A DNA stretch of 64,000 nt from JABSSA01 sp039975755 (lineage in GTDB: Bacteria > Pseudomonadota > Alphaproteobacteria > Rhodobacterales > Rhodobacteraceae): the NCBI GenBank assembly GCA_039975755.1, contig JBDWGM010000004.1, positions 36,904 to 100,903 of the forward strand. Reading direction: 5' to 3'. The position numbers and the translations under genes are program-made. Under the pieces are notes generated by a model that saw nothing but the letters and a program-made list of their open reading frames with translations, did not search any database and had not been told where the DNA came from. Positions 9,163-17,095 of this stretch are shown here, piece by piece; positions within the stretch are counted from its first letter, which is position 1, and the number at the start of each line of letters is the position of its first letter.

Positions 9163-9180
9163 CGGCCCCTTCAGGGGCCG
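9163..9180 (+). terminator. Probable terminator after the NAD salvage pair
   Basis: CGGCCCCT and AGGGGCCG are perfect inverted repeats that form a compact GC-rich hairpin about 30 bp after the stop. Only two T residues follow directly, so intrinsic termination would be weak. Confidence 0.5.
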
Positions 9181-9309
9181 TTATCCATGTCGGCCTTACC
9201 TTGTTGGGGATGTCCCAAAGCTGTCGGAAACATCGGCACGGCTTTGAGATTAAAATTTCGCGAAGCTCTTTTGCGTTGCAATTGGATCACTGAAGAAGGA
9301 GGCGTCGGT

Positions 9310-9957
9310 TTAACGCGGCTTAGCTTTCTCTAAATAGGCGTCCATTGCGGGTCGGTATGCTATCAGTTCTTCGCTGACGACGTTAAATGATTGAAGTCGT
9401 TTGTCATAATCAACCACTATATCCGGCCATCTGATTGGTAAATCAAGTGCGGCCTCAAATGCCTTGATCCACGCAAATGTCACTGCAAATCCGCAATCAC
9501 ATAACCATAATGTGCCAGTATCAAGTGGGTTTTGTGATAATAACAAACCAAGCGATGAGAGCTGTTTGGAAATCAGCGCACCGCCGTTTTTCACTGCGTC
9601 TGGGTCGCGCGTTTCATAATCCACATGGGGATAGATTGCGCGCACGGCAGGTTCTAGGCGCGTGTCGTGGGATCGGCTAAATTCACGTGCTTTGGCACGC
9701 AGTTTTGGAGTGTCGGGTAACATTGGAACGTCTGGAAAGGCCTCTTCCAGGTATTCAGCAATTGCTTCGGAATCTGACAACATCAAATCGTCGTGGATCA
9801 TAGCCGGCAGGTTCCCCGATGGCACGATCGCACGGTATGCATCAGATCCGTACCCACCGGGTGGTGGAAGCTGTTCGAATGGGATGGATTTGTGTGCCAG
9901 CATGATCCGCAGTTTGGCACAGTACACAGCGACTGGGACGGAATAGATTGTTAGCAT
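9310..9957 (-). CDS. Glutathione S-transferase family protein
   Basis: A 215-residue cytosolic protein with an N-terminal thioredoxin-fold GST domain (TIYSVPVAVYCAKLRIML, then SGNLPAMIHDDLMLSDSEAIAEYLEE with the usual cis-Pro and the Ser that binds the glutathione gamma-glutamyl group) and an all-helical C-terminal half. The frame stays open upstream to 10062. The ATG at 9957 was chosen because it starts the domain directly and has an AGAGG ribosome-binding site. It stands alone between two hairpins. The substrate is unknown; the fold and glutathione use are the supported part. Confidence 0.85.
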   Translation of the reverse strand: MLTIYSVPVAVYCAKLRIMLAHKSIPFEQLPPPGGYGSDAYRAIVPSGNLPAMIHDDLMLSDSEAIAEYLEEAFPDVPMLPDTPKLRAKAREFSRSHDTRLEPAVRAIYPHVDYETRDPDAVKNGGALISKQLSSLGLLLSQNPLDTGTLWLCDCGFAVTFAWIKAFEAALDLPIRWPDIVVDYDKRLQSFNVVSEELIAYRPAMDAYLEKAKPR

Positions 9958-10129
9958 CTCGGGCCTCTTGGTGTTCAGAGGAAAAGGCCAGCCACCTAGG
10001 TTGGTGTCAAGGGCGGTGTACGCGGTCCAGCTTTTGATTGGGCACACCACGATGGAAAGCACAGTCCGATGTCTAGGTGCCGAACTGCAAGACGCATTGG
10101 CGGAATCAAACGCTAATGAAAATGTTGCA

Positions 10130-10150
10130 GGCGGCCCATGACCGGCCGCC
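10130..10150 (-). terminator. Hairpin after the EF-G-like gene
   Basis: GGCGGCC and GGCCGCC form a 7-bp perfect stem directly after the EF-G-like stop codon. On the plus strand the flank is T-rich (TTATTTGTTT); on the minus strand the T content is weaker. Confidence 0.5.
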
Positions 10151-10158
10151 TTATTTGT

Positions 10159-12204
10159 TTAAGCACTCGCGCGCAGGTCCGTTGCGATCACTTTCGGGAC
10201 CTCTGCATAGTGATCAAGCACCATGGAAAAGGTGGCCCGACCGCGTGACAGCGAGCGCAATGCGCTGACATAGCCGAACATCGTTGCCAGCGGCACATGG
10301 GCCACGATGTTGTGTCCGGCTTTCCCCGCCTCCGACTGCACCACGGTGCCACGCCGTGTATTCAGATCGCCGATCACAGCACCGACAAAGTCGTCTGGCG
10401 TCGCGATGTCGACTTTCATGCGCGGTTCCAGAAGAACCACCCCACCTTCGGCAAAGCCTTCAACCGTGGCTTCCCGAGCGACCCGTTCGAACGCAGTCGC
10501 CGAACTGTCGTTAGGGTGGAATGCCCCATCAACAAGCGTGACGCGTGCGCCCGACATAGGCCACCCAAGTCCTGAGCCGCTGGCAAATGCCGTCCGCACC
10601 CCAGCTTCGACAGCTGGGATGTATTCGGACGGCACAGCGCCGCCGGTGATGTTGTCGATAAAGACAAGGTCTTCGTCGGGTTCAACCACCAGCTTGACTC
10701 GCGCAAACTGCCCAGGCCCACCGGTTTGCTTACGCAAAGTGCGGTCGACCACGGCTTTGCCGATCAACGCCTCTCGATAGGCCACGCGCGGCTGACCAAG
10801 ATTGGCTGAGATGCCATAGGTGCCTGCGATTTCCTCCAGAGTGATCTGAAGGTGCAATTCACCCATGCCTGCAACCAGCGTCTGTCCCGTTTCGGGATCA
10901 GTGCCGACACGCAAAGACGGATCTTCGCGCGCCATTGTTGCCAGCACCTGACCCAGCTTGGATTGCGCCAGAGCATCAGACGCCTCGACCACAGCCTCGA
11001 TCACCGGCTCTGGACAGACCAACCCATCCAGAACCAAAGGCATCTTCGGATCGCTCAGGCTGTCGCCCGCACGCACCGATTTCAAGCCCATGACCGCAAT
11101 CACATCGCCTGCTTCAGCCACGTCCAAATCAACGTGATCGTCGGCATGCATCTTAAGGATGCGGCCAACGCGTTCACGATCTCCGGTCGTGGCGTTCAGC
11201 ACAGCCATACCTTTTTCCAGCCGTCCTGCATAAAGCCGGACAGTCGACAGCGCACCATACTTAGTGACACGGCTCTTGGCGACAAGCGCCAGTAACGGTG
11301 CCTTTGCGTCAACGTCACGAGTCTGCGTCTCACCATCAGGTGCCACGCCTTGCGCAGCTGGCCGGTCCAAAGGTGACGGACAGTAGGCCGCAATCGCGTC
11401 CATCAAAGGTTGCACCCCGATGTTGCGATACGCCGAGCCTGCCAGAACCGGCACTCCAGCACCCTTGATACAGGCCGTCCGCACAAGTCCGCGCAGCGTT
11501 TCGGCATCAATGTGTTCACCGCCAAGGTATCGAACCAGAGCCCGATCATCATGTTCGGCAACCATTTCGACCAAAACCAAGCGGGCCCGTTCAGCATGTT
11601 CAAACAGTGCGTCTGGCACATCAGTCACCTCTGGTTTCGTTGCATCCGAGGTCCACAAGAGCGCGCGCATGGCGATCAAGTCGATCACGCCAAAGAACGC
11701 GTTATCAGACCCCATTGGCATCTGAACAACCAAAGGTTCTGCCCCAAGCTGGTCCCGGATTTGCACAACGCAACCGTCAAAGTCCGCACCAAGGCTGTCC
11801 ATCTTGTTGATGAACGCAATCCGCGGCGTGCCATAACGATCCGCCTGCCGCCAGACGGTTTCGGACTGTGGCTCTACGCCAGACACTGCTGAAAAGACCG
11901 CGACAGCGCCGTCGAGCACGCGCAAGGACCGTTCGACTTCAATCGTGAAATCGACGTGCCCAGGCGTGTCGATGACGGTGACGTCGCAACCGTCCCATTC
12001 AAATGCAGTGGCCGCAGCCGAGATCGTAATGCCGTGCGCCTGTTCAACCGCGCGACTGTCCATTTCGGTGTTACCCGTGTGGACATCGCCGACCTTATGG
12101 ATCCGCCCTGCATTGAACAAAATGCGTTCCGTCAATGTGGTCTTGCCAGCGTCAACATGTGCCATGATGCCAATGTTGCGGATGTTATTAATGTGCCGGG
12201 CCAT
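10159..12204 (-). CDS. Elongation factor G-like translational GTPase (EF-G paralogue)
   Basis: A 681-residue translational GTPase. GTPase motifs are intact: AHVDAGKTT (residues 15-23), DTPGHVDF, NKMD. Switch I reads HGITISAA where canonical EF-G has RGITI. Domains II-V follow, including a domain IV block (QTGGPGQFARVKLVVEP) and a C-terminal LSRGRATFSM block. The start at 12204 was chosen for its GGAGGG ribosome-binding site; the frame stays open to 12345 but the extra residues match nothing. It is not beside rpsL, rpsG and tuf, where the housekeeping fusA normally lies, so it is a paralogue. It could be a recycling-type EF-G2 or a stress or antibiotic-response factor. The 5' leader contains an 11-codon reading frame and competing hairpins, which suggests translational attenuation. 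Confidence 0.88.
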   Translation of the reverse strand: MARHINNIRNIGIMAHVDAGKTTLTERILFNAGRIHKVGDVHTGNTEMDSRAVEQAHGITISAAATAFEWDGCDVTVIDTPGHVDFTIEVERSLRVLDGAVAVFSAVSGVEPQSETVWRQADRYGTPRIAFINKMDSLGADFDGCVVQIRDQLGAEPLVVQMPMGSDNAFFGVIDLIAMRALLWTSDATKPEVTDVPDALFEHAERARLVLVEMVAEHDDRALVRYLGGEHIDAETLRGLVRTACIKGAGVPVLAGSAYRNIGVQPLMDAIAAYCPSPLDRPAAQGVAPDGETQTRDVDAKAPLLALVAKSRVTKYGALSTVRLYAGRLEKGMAVLNATTGDRERVGRILKMHADDHVDLDVAEAGDVIAVMGLKSVRAGDSLSDPKMPLVLDGLVCPEPVIEAVVEASDALAQSKLGQVLATMAREDPSLRVGTDPETGQTLVAGMGELHLQITLEEIAGTYGISANLGQPRVAYREALIGKAVVDRTLRKQTGGPGQFARVKLVVEPDEDLVFIDNITGGAVPSEYIPAVEAGVRTAFASGSGLGWPMSGARVTLVDGAFHPNDSSATAFERVAREATVEGFAEGGVVLLEPRMKVDIATPDDFVGAVIGDLNTRRGTVVQSEAGKAGHNIVAHVPLATMFGYVSALRSLSRGRATFSMVLDHYAEVPKVIATDLRASA

Positions 12205-12209
12205 AACTG

Positions 12210-12414
12210 ACCCTCCTTTCCAAGGCACGCATGACGGCTGCAAATCAGGACAGCGCGCACATACGGCCCGAGGCACCTTCTCTAGTGGTGCGATTTCATA
12301 TGGTGTTGAGGAAGAGGGAAAGGCCCTCGTGATGGAGACGCGCAAGAGTACCCCTGACGGATCGTCAGAGCGTCTCCCCTATCTGGCTATCTTCAGTCAT
12401 CACGCGCCTCCTTT
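12210..12414 (-). promoter_or_regulatory. Putative attenuator leader of the EF-G-like gene
   Basis: In the RNA direction this holds an AAAAGGAGG ribosome-binding site, an 11-codon frame (12400 to 12365), a stem GGAGACGC/GCGTCTCC (12370-12377 with 12334-12341) enclosing CTGACG/CGTCAG, a second hairpin GAGGG-loop-CCCTC (12314-12328), and the gene's own AGGAGGG site (12211-12217). The CCCTCTT at 12312-12318 can pair either in the second hairpin or with AGGAGGG, so the two structures exclude each other. The rest of the 464-bp gap, 12415-12668, holds nothing I recognise. Confidence 0.5.
12365..12400 (-). CDS. Putative 11-residue leader peptide
   Basis: ATG at 12400 opens a frame reading MTEDSQIGETL and then TGA. 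A near-perfect ribosome-binding site (AAAAGGAGG) ends seven bases before the ATG, and an alternative GTG start lies directly in front. The stop codon falls inside the inner stem of the downstream hairpin, so ribosomes finishing or stalling here would change its folding. The peptide resembles no leader that I know. The argument rests on the ribosome-binding site and the hairpin arrangement, not on the peptide itself. Confidence 0.4.
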   Translation of the reverse strand: MTEDSQIGETL

Positions 12415-12668
12415 TGGCTGATCGACGGGTTAATGCAAGTCGGCGATTCGTGTCAACTGAAAGGCTGCCTAGTGTGTATTGAGTCGTAGTTCGGATTTCG
12501 CCCTGTCGAACCGAAATTCGGAATTTGTGCAAAGTACGACACCAATCACATCCAGCCCCTTCGCGCAGTGTGCAGCGTCATACGCCAGCAATGGCCAGGT
12601 CCCAGGATAAGCCCTTTTTTGGATCCGTTCGCATGTGCTGCCCGTCCACGTGGTCCAATTGCGCGTCA

Positions 12669-13499
12669 CTACTGCGCTTCATTCAAAGACCAATCATATT
12701 GATATCGATCGATGCGCCCCCGTGCCTGCAATGCGGCGGCTTTGGGCTCAGGGGACTTGCTGATCAAACGTTCAAGGACCTCACTTTGGTTGGCCCCGAA
12801 GTCTTCACGAAACCAGATGTAAATTTTGGACGCAGTCACACGCCCGTCTTCGTCGATGCTGATCCCACGATCATCCGCCAGATAGGAAAGTTCCGCTGCC
12901 TCTAGCGCAGCATCAAGCCCCGCGCCACGCCACGCTTGTGGCGCGAGATTGGGGCAAGACGCAGCGGCGCAATTCAAGGCGTAGTGAATACGTGGCTCGT
13001 TGAAGGTCGGGCGTATGATGCGGTGTTCAATATCGTTCAGACTAAGCGCCGTGCCATTGACCATAACGTCTTTGCGGTTCCAAGGGCCGATGCTGAGCGG
13101 TCCATCTTTGATCTCTCGGATACTGCCGACGGGATAAGCATCTAAGACAACGCGAATGGTTTGCGCATTATACAGGTTGATCCAATACGCCAGTTGATCA
13201 TTACGCTCCAAGTTGCCCGGATTTACCTGTTGCAGTTGATCGACGAAGCTTGCCAGATTGGCTCGATCCGTCGCGCCGACCGCTTTGTAATCCATGCGCG
13301 CGATACCACTTGCGTCTTTGGACCAATACTTGGTCAAAAACTGATCATAGGTCGCGTAATTCACCTGTTCCGTTTGCACTGGAGTTTGGAAGGCGAAATT
13401 TTCGGACAGCAAGGTCGGTTTTGGCAAGGCGAGACGTTCAACGGATGCACATGCACTGAGGCTGATGGCAAGTGAAGCAACTACTAGGGTTCGCAGCAT
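12669..13499 (-). CDS. DUF547 domain lipoprotein
   Basis: A 276-residue exported protein. The N-terminus is a lipoprotein signal (MLRTLVVASLAISLSAC) with Cys17 as the likely lipidated residue. The body matches DUF547, including the block NDQLAYWINLYNAQTIRVVL near residue 105 and FNEPRIHYALNCAAASCPNL near 180, whose paired Cys and His residues are conserved in the family. The frame stays open upstream to 13559, but the ATG at 13499 gives the clean signal peptide and has an AAGGGA ribosome-binding site. No biochemical function is established for DUF547. It is transcribed alone, with no obvious partner. Confidence 0.85.
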   Translation of the reverse strand: MLRTLVVASLAISLSACASVERLALPKPTLLSENFAFQTPVQTEQVNYATYDQFLTKYWSKDASGIARMDYKAVGATDRANLASFVDQLQQVNPGNLERNDQLAYWINLYNAQTIRVVLDAYPVGSIREIKDGPLSIGPWNRKDVMVNGTALSLNDIEHRIIRPTFNEPRIHYALNCAAASCPNLAPQAWRGAGLDAALEAAELSYLADDRGISIDEDGRVTASKIYIWFREDFGANQSEVLERLISKSPEPKAAALQARGRIDRYQYDWSLNEAQ

Positions 13500-13675
13500 T
13501 GTCGATCTTCCCTTATTTTGTTCAGATCGAGTGTTTTCAGTACAGACCCTTAAGGACAAGCCACCTCTCGCAGATGTGCACCTTCGTCAGGTAAGCCAAC
13601 ACGTGCTGCGCGGCTGCAAATGTCCGGAAAGCGGTGATTGAAAATTGCGCCTCAACTGGGCGCAGTGCCCGTGTA

Positions 13676-13707
13676 AGGGCCAACAGACCAGCATTGCCGT
13701 TGGCCCT
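13676..13707 (-). terminator. Hairpin downstream of the lectin gene
   Basis: AGGGCCAAC and GTTGGCCCT form a perfect 9-bp stem with a 14-nt loop, about 80 bp beyond the stop of the ricin-type lectin gene. No U-tract follows on either strand. It is a likely transcript 3' end. Confidence 0.45.
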
Positions 13708-13784
13708 CGATATTCAGGGGTTTCTAGGCTGGGGCCGAAGCGAAAAGTCTGTGATCAATTCCAGCAAGATTGAAACGAGCTAAA

Positions 13785-14324
13785 TCAGCCCCGGACAATC
13801 CACTGTTTGAAATTCGGCTCCAAGGTGTCACAGGATGCGAGGATCAGATCGCAGGATTGGAACGGACCTGCCTCGTCAATGACCGAAGAGACAGTCAGAC
13901 ACTGCGATGGATCTGTGCCGAGGCGCATTTCCATTGTTTCAGCATCATAGGCGAATTTCTGATTTGATGTGGAGGCGTCGCATGCGATCAAACCGAATGG
14001 ATTAACCTCGTTCTCCGGCGCGTTATGAGCCATGCATTTGTTCTCATAGGTTACCGAAGAAATCATGCCGGTGTCCTCTCCATAGGAAAACAAGACATCA
14101 TTGCCACTTGGTTTGCACGAGTGGGCATGAAGCAAATCAGTCAAATCGCGGCCATCAGTGTCGATGCACCATCCTAGCTTTGCTTCTTCCTGAAGGTTGT
14201 CGGCGAGGTGAATGATTGCGCCTTGGGTTTTGATGCTCGGCGCTTCTGCAAATGCAGGCAGCGTGATGCCAAGGCCCAAAGTTGCGGCAATCATTGTGGG
14301 GGTGATGGAAGAGATGTTTCTCAT
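13785..14324 (-). CDS. Secreted ricin-type beta-trefoil lectin-like protein
   Basis: A protein of about 179 residues with a Sec signal peptide ending near LPAFAEA. The mature part shows the ricin-B pattern: three segments each carrying a Cys pair (GWCIDTDGRDL...HSCKP; NKCMAHN...LIACDAS; SQCLTVSS...DLILASCD), then a QWIV end like the QxW signature. It probably binds sugars in the periplasm or outside the cell; the ligand is unknown. Two start codons three residues apart are possible. The inner one (14324) has the better-spaced AAGGA site, and the outer one (14333) would couple to the upstream stop. The gene follows the DUF1499 gene by a few bases, so the two form an operon. Confidence 0.7.
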   Translation of the reverse strand: MRNISSITPTMIAATLGLGITLPAFAEAPSIKTQGAIIHLADNLQEEAKLGWCIDTDGRDLTDLLHAHSCKPSGNDVLFSYGEDTGMISSVTYENKCMAHNAPENEVNPFGLIACDASTSNQKFAYDAETMEMRLGTDPSQCLTVSSVIDEAGPFQSCDLILASCDTLEPNFKQWIVRG

Positions 14325-14335
14325 TTTAGTCATCC

Positions 14336-15055
14336 TTAGAACTGCTGTTGAAATTCACGAATTCGGGCTGCGTTGACACCACGGTCACTGCGGCCAACGC
14401 GGGACACGCTGCGCATATCCACACGGCTTCCGCTGTCTTGTTCGCTCACGACAACCGCAACATCGTCTGCAAAGTAAAAGACGGATGTGCGAGTCGTTGC
14501 TTCGAAACGACGGGCTTCGGCGTCCGAAGCGACAATTTCCCATCCCGTATCATTGGCAAGCTCTAACGCACGGGCAAATGCCGCATCAGCGGAAAGGTCG
14601 GTTTCTAGCGGTGCGATATCTGGGTACGTAGCGGCTTGGGTTTGGGCCACCTCTTCACCGGCATAGACAAGCGACGTCCGCGCACCTTCGCGAGTGTCAT
14701 CCAAAACCAAGAATTCTGGCGGATTGGTTGTGTCAGTCGTGATGTCATTGATCGGGGCACCGCGCACAGGTGGGTTAAGCCTAGATGAAATCATCGGACC
14801 CAAACTGATCACGCCAACAACTGTGACCACTCCGCCCAGCACTGCGCCTGCCTTTTCCTTGCGAACAAGATGGGCAATCAGGGCAAGCAGCCCGACGCCT
14901 GTGACAATCATGGCAATCAGATTGAAGTAACCGCGGTACAGGCCAAGGCCGGTAATCGGCTCCCAAACGCCCAATCGCGCCCCGAACAAAAACAACAATG
15001 TGGCCAGCGCACCTATGATGGCAACCAGCAGTGCGATCTTTCCTGCATGCTTCAT
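14336..15055 (-). CDS. DUF1499 family membrane protein
   Basis: A 239-residue protein with three N-terminal transmembrane helices (about residues 5-27, 40-62 and 70-90), then a periplasmic or cytoplasmic domain. The C-terminal part has the DUF1499 signature (SRVDMRSVSRVGRSDRGVNA) and a preceding block ARALELANDTGWEIV. DUF1499 proteins have no proven function. It is read divergently from the TetR gene across a 78-bp gap that contains TATGCAA repeats, so it is probably under that regulator's control along with the efflux operon. Confidence 0.82.
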   Translation of the reverse strand: MKHAGKIALLVAIIGALATLLFLFGARLGVWEPITGLGLYRGYFNLIAMIVTGVGLLALIAHLVRKEKAGAVLGGVVTVVGVISLGPMISSRLNPPVRGAPINDITTDTTNPPEFLVLDDTREGARTSLVYAGEEVAQTQAATYPDIAPLETDLSADAAFARALELANDTGWEIVASDAEARRFEATTRTSVFYFADDVAVVVSEQDSGSRVDMRSVSRVGRSDRGVNAARIREFQQQF

Positions 15056-15073
15056 TTTCTCTCCAATCCCTGT

Positions 15074-15123
15074 CTTGCATATTGCTTATTTGCTCGGTAT
15101 GCAAATATTGCACACTATGCAAG
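15074..15123. promoter_or_regulatory. Putative TetR operator cluster (CTTGCATA / TATGCAA / TATGCAAG)
   Basis: Three copies of one heptamer lie in the divergent gap: TTGCATA (15075-15081) inverted relative to TATGCAA (15098-15104) and TATGCAA (15116-15122). The outer two extend to a perfect CTTGCATA...TATGCAAG pair. The placement between the DUF1499 gene and the TetR gene suggests control of both. Confidence 0.5.
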
Positions 15124-15133
15124 GTTTAATTGA

Positions 15134-15724
15134 ATGGCACTTCCATTACGGCAAAAACGGCGACAAGAAACGGCGTTTCAAATTCAACGCGCAACGTTGG
15201 ATTTGGCCATGCAAAAGAGCCTTGAAAGCACGACCACCGAAGAAATTGCCATTATCTCGGGTGTCAGCACACGGACGTTTTTCAATTATTACCCCAACAA
15301 AGAGGCTGCAGCCGTAGGGCATCCGCCGAAATTCCGCGAAGAAGACAAAGACGCTTTGCGAAACGGAACAGGCCCGATAGCAGTGGACTTGAAAAGGATG
15401 TTGGATCGCCACGTGGCAACGTTGTCGGAACAAGAAGACATACTTCGAATGGTCGGGACTATACTGCGTTCAAACGAGAAAGCGCGCGGAATCCTTGAAG
15501 GCCTTCTCGCGGCTGAACGTCAAGAAATTGCCGACGCCTTGTGCAGCCGAGTGAGCAACCGACAAACCGCTGCGGCCCTCGCCAACGCTGTCACATCAGC
15601 AATCGGCGGCGCAATTTTCCTTTGGGAAAATGACAAAGGTTTAACACTTGGCGAAGCGTCGGAAAAAATTTGGGAGGGTTTGATAGATGCATCGCAACTT
15701 CTTCTGCCGCCGAACGACACCTAG
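15134..15724 (+). CDS. TetR family regulator of the efflux operon
   Basis: A 196-residue regulator with the N-terminal TetR helix-turn-helix (TTEEIAIISGVSTRTFFNYYPNKEA, about residues 35-60, where the recognition helix ends in the usual F-Y-x-N-K) and a C-terminal helical ligand-binding domain. It is the first gene upstream of an RND adaptor and pump on the same strand, the classical arrangement for a drug-responsive repressor. The gap to the adaptor is about 200 bp, which leaves room for a second promoter. Divergent heptamer repeats lie directly upstream. Confidence 0.88.
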   Translation: MALPLRQKRRQETAFQIQRATLDLAMQKSLESTTTEEIAIISGVSTRTFFNYYPNKEAAAVGHPPKFREEDKDALRNGTGPIAVDLKRMLDRHVATLSEQEDILRMVGTILRSNEKARGILEGLLAAERQEIADALCSRVSNRQTAAALANAVTSAIGGAIFLWENDKGLTLGEASEKIWEGLIDASQLLLPPNDT

Positions 15725-15920
15725 CGTCAAAAGAAAGCCTCACAGCTTATCTTTCCCGAAGCGTCAATTGGGTGCCCTCAGAAATGCAGACACACCTCAA
15801 AATGAAGAATAGTTGGACCAGACCCAACGGATCGGACGCCGTGCACCGTATAACCAATCGAAATCAGATTTCCAAAAATTGCCGTTCTTGCACAAGCAAG
15901 GGCTATCGAAAGGCTCAATC

Positions 15921-17095
15921 ATGAAAAAGATCCTCTACGTTATAGCGTCCTTCGCTATCCTTGCAGGCGCCTATGTCTGGTCGTTTGAGGTTCCAGCCGC
16001 GATCCTGCCCCCAACAACCGAAACCGCTCAGGGGACTGGTGGTCCCAGCGGCCCGGGCGGTCCCCCGGAGGACCAGGCGGCCCTGGTGGTCCCGGGGGCC
16101 CCGGTGGTCGCCCCGGTGGTGGTGCGACGACCGTTGTTTTGACGCAGCTTGAAAAGCAGCCATTTGAGAGTGTGTACCGAGCGATTGGCGGTTCTGAAGC
16201 CGTCAACAGCGCCAACGTGACCTCTGACGTGTCCGACAGAATTGTGGAAATTAATCTGCCCCCAAACGCACAGGTGTCTCAAGGTGATATCTTGGTGCAA
16301 CTGGATGCGCGGGCCGCAACGCTTTCTCTTGAGACGGCACAAATCGAGTTAGAACAAGCCTCGGACACAGTCGCCCGCTATGAGCTTTTGCGACAAACTG
16401 GCAATTCCACTGTTTCGGATGTGACAATATCTGAGGCACGGCTGGCACAGCGCCTCGCAGAAGCGAACGTCGCGCAGGCTGAGCTTTCGTTGGAAGACCT
16501 CACAATTCGAGCACCTATTTCGGGTCGGCTTGGGCTTAGCGAGGTCAGCGTCGGTGACTTCATCAGCGCGAATAGTGAGATTGTCACAATCGACAATGCC
16601 AGCGCATTGCTGGTCGAGTTCGAACTGCCCGAACGGTCCGTCGGGCTCCTGTCCGTTGGGCGCGAAGTCGCATTGGAAACCCCTTCTTTGACGGGCCGGT
16701 TTTTCGAAGGTGAGATCACCTCTTTTGACAGCCGGATTGATGCGGTCACACGGGCTGTGACGGTCAAGGCGCGTGTCGAAAACCCGGACGAAACACTCTG
16801 GTCGGGCATGACATTTACTGCGCGCCTCACCAACCTCAGCGATCCTCTTTTGGTGGTACCAACGACTGCCATCACGTGGTCCCGCGACGGTGCCAGCATT
16901 TGGTTCGAGAAAGAAGGCAAAGCACAAAGTACCCCGGCCACGATCCTGTTTCGGCGTGATGAACTTGTCTGGCTGGATGTTGAATTGCCGGTCGGCACCA
17001 TGGTCATCACCGAAGGCGCACACAAACTGCGCCCAGGCTCCGCGATCACCGATGCCAACGCTGACACTCAACGTTCAGATAAGGAACCGACATGA
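15921..17095 (+). CDS. RND efflux periplasmic adaptor (MFP), apparent frameshift in Gly/Pro-rich linker
   Basis: The N-terminus from the ATG at 15921 (MKKILYVIASFAILAGAYVW) is a membrane anchor or signal. After GGPSGPGGP this frame runs into unrelated residues and stops at 16142. The frame that continues to 17095 carries GGP repeats and then a normal AcrA/MexA-like adaptor: a biotinyl-lipoyl half (VSQGDILVQLDARAA), a coiled-coil hairpin, a second lipoyl half (LTIRAPISGRLGL) and a beta-barrel. Adding one C to the five-C run at 16062-16066 joins both parts into one protein of 391 residues with a collagen-like linker. This may be a sequence error in a GC-rich run, a recent mutation, or slippage-dependent expression. 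The TTG at 16139 could start a truncated product without an anchor. It overlaps the pump gene by four bases. Confidence 0.75.

Noticed and set aside
12204..12345. Longer N-terminus for the EF-G-like protein starting at 12345
   Set aside because: The extra 47 residues match no translation factor, and the ATG at 12204 has a strong GGAGGG ribosome-binding site.
15955..16215. Proline/glycine-rich minus-strand open frame like a collagen-type protein
   Set aside because: It is the antisense shadow of the GGP linker of the RND adaptor. It has no ribosome-binding site and crosses two frames of the real gene.
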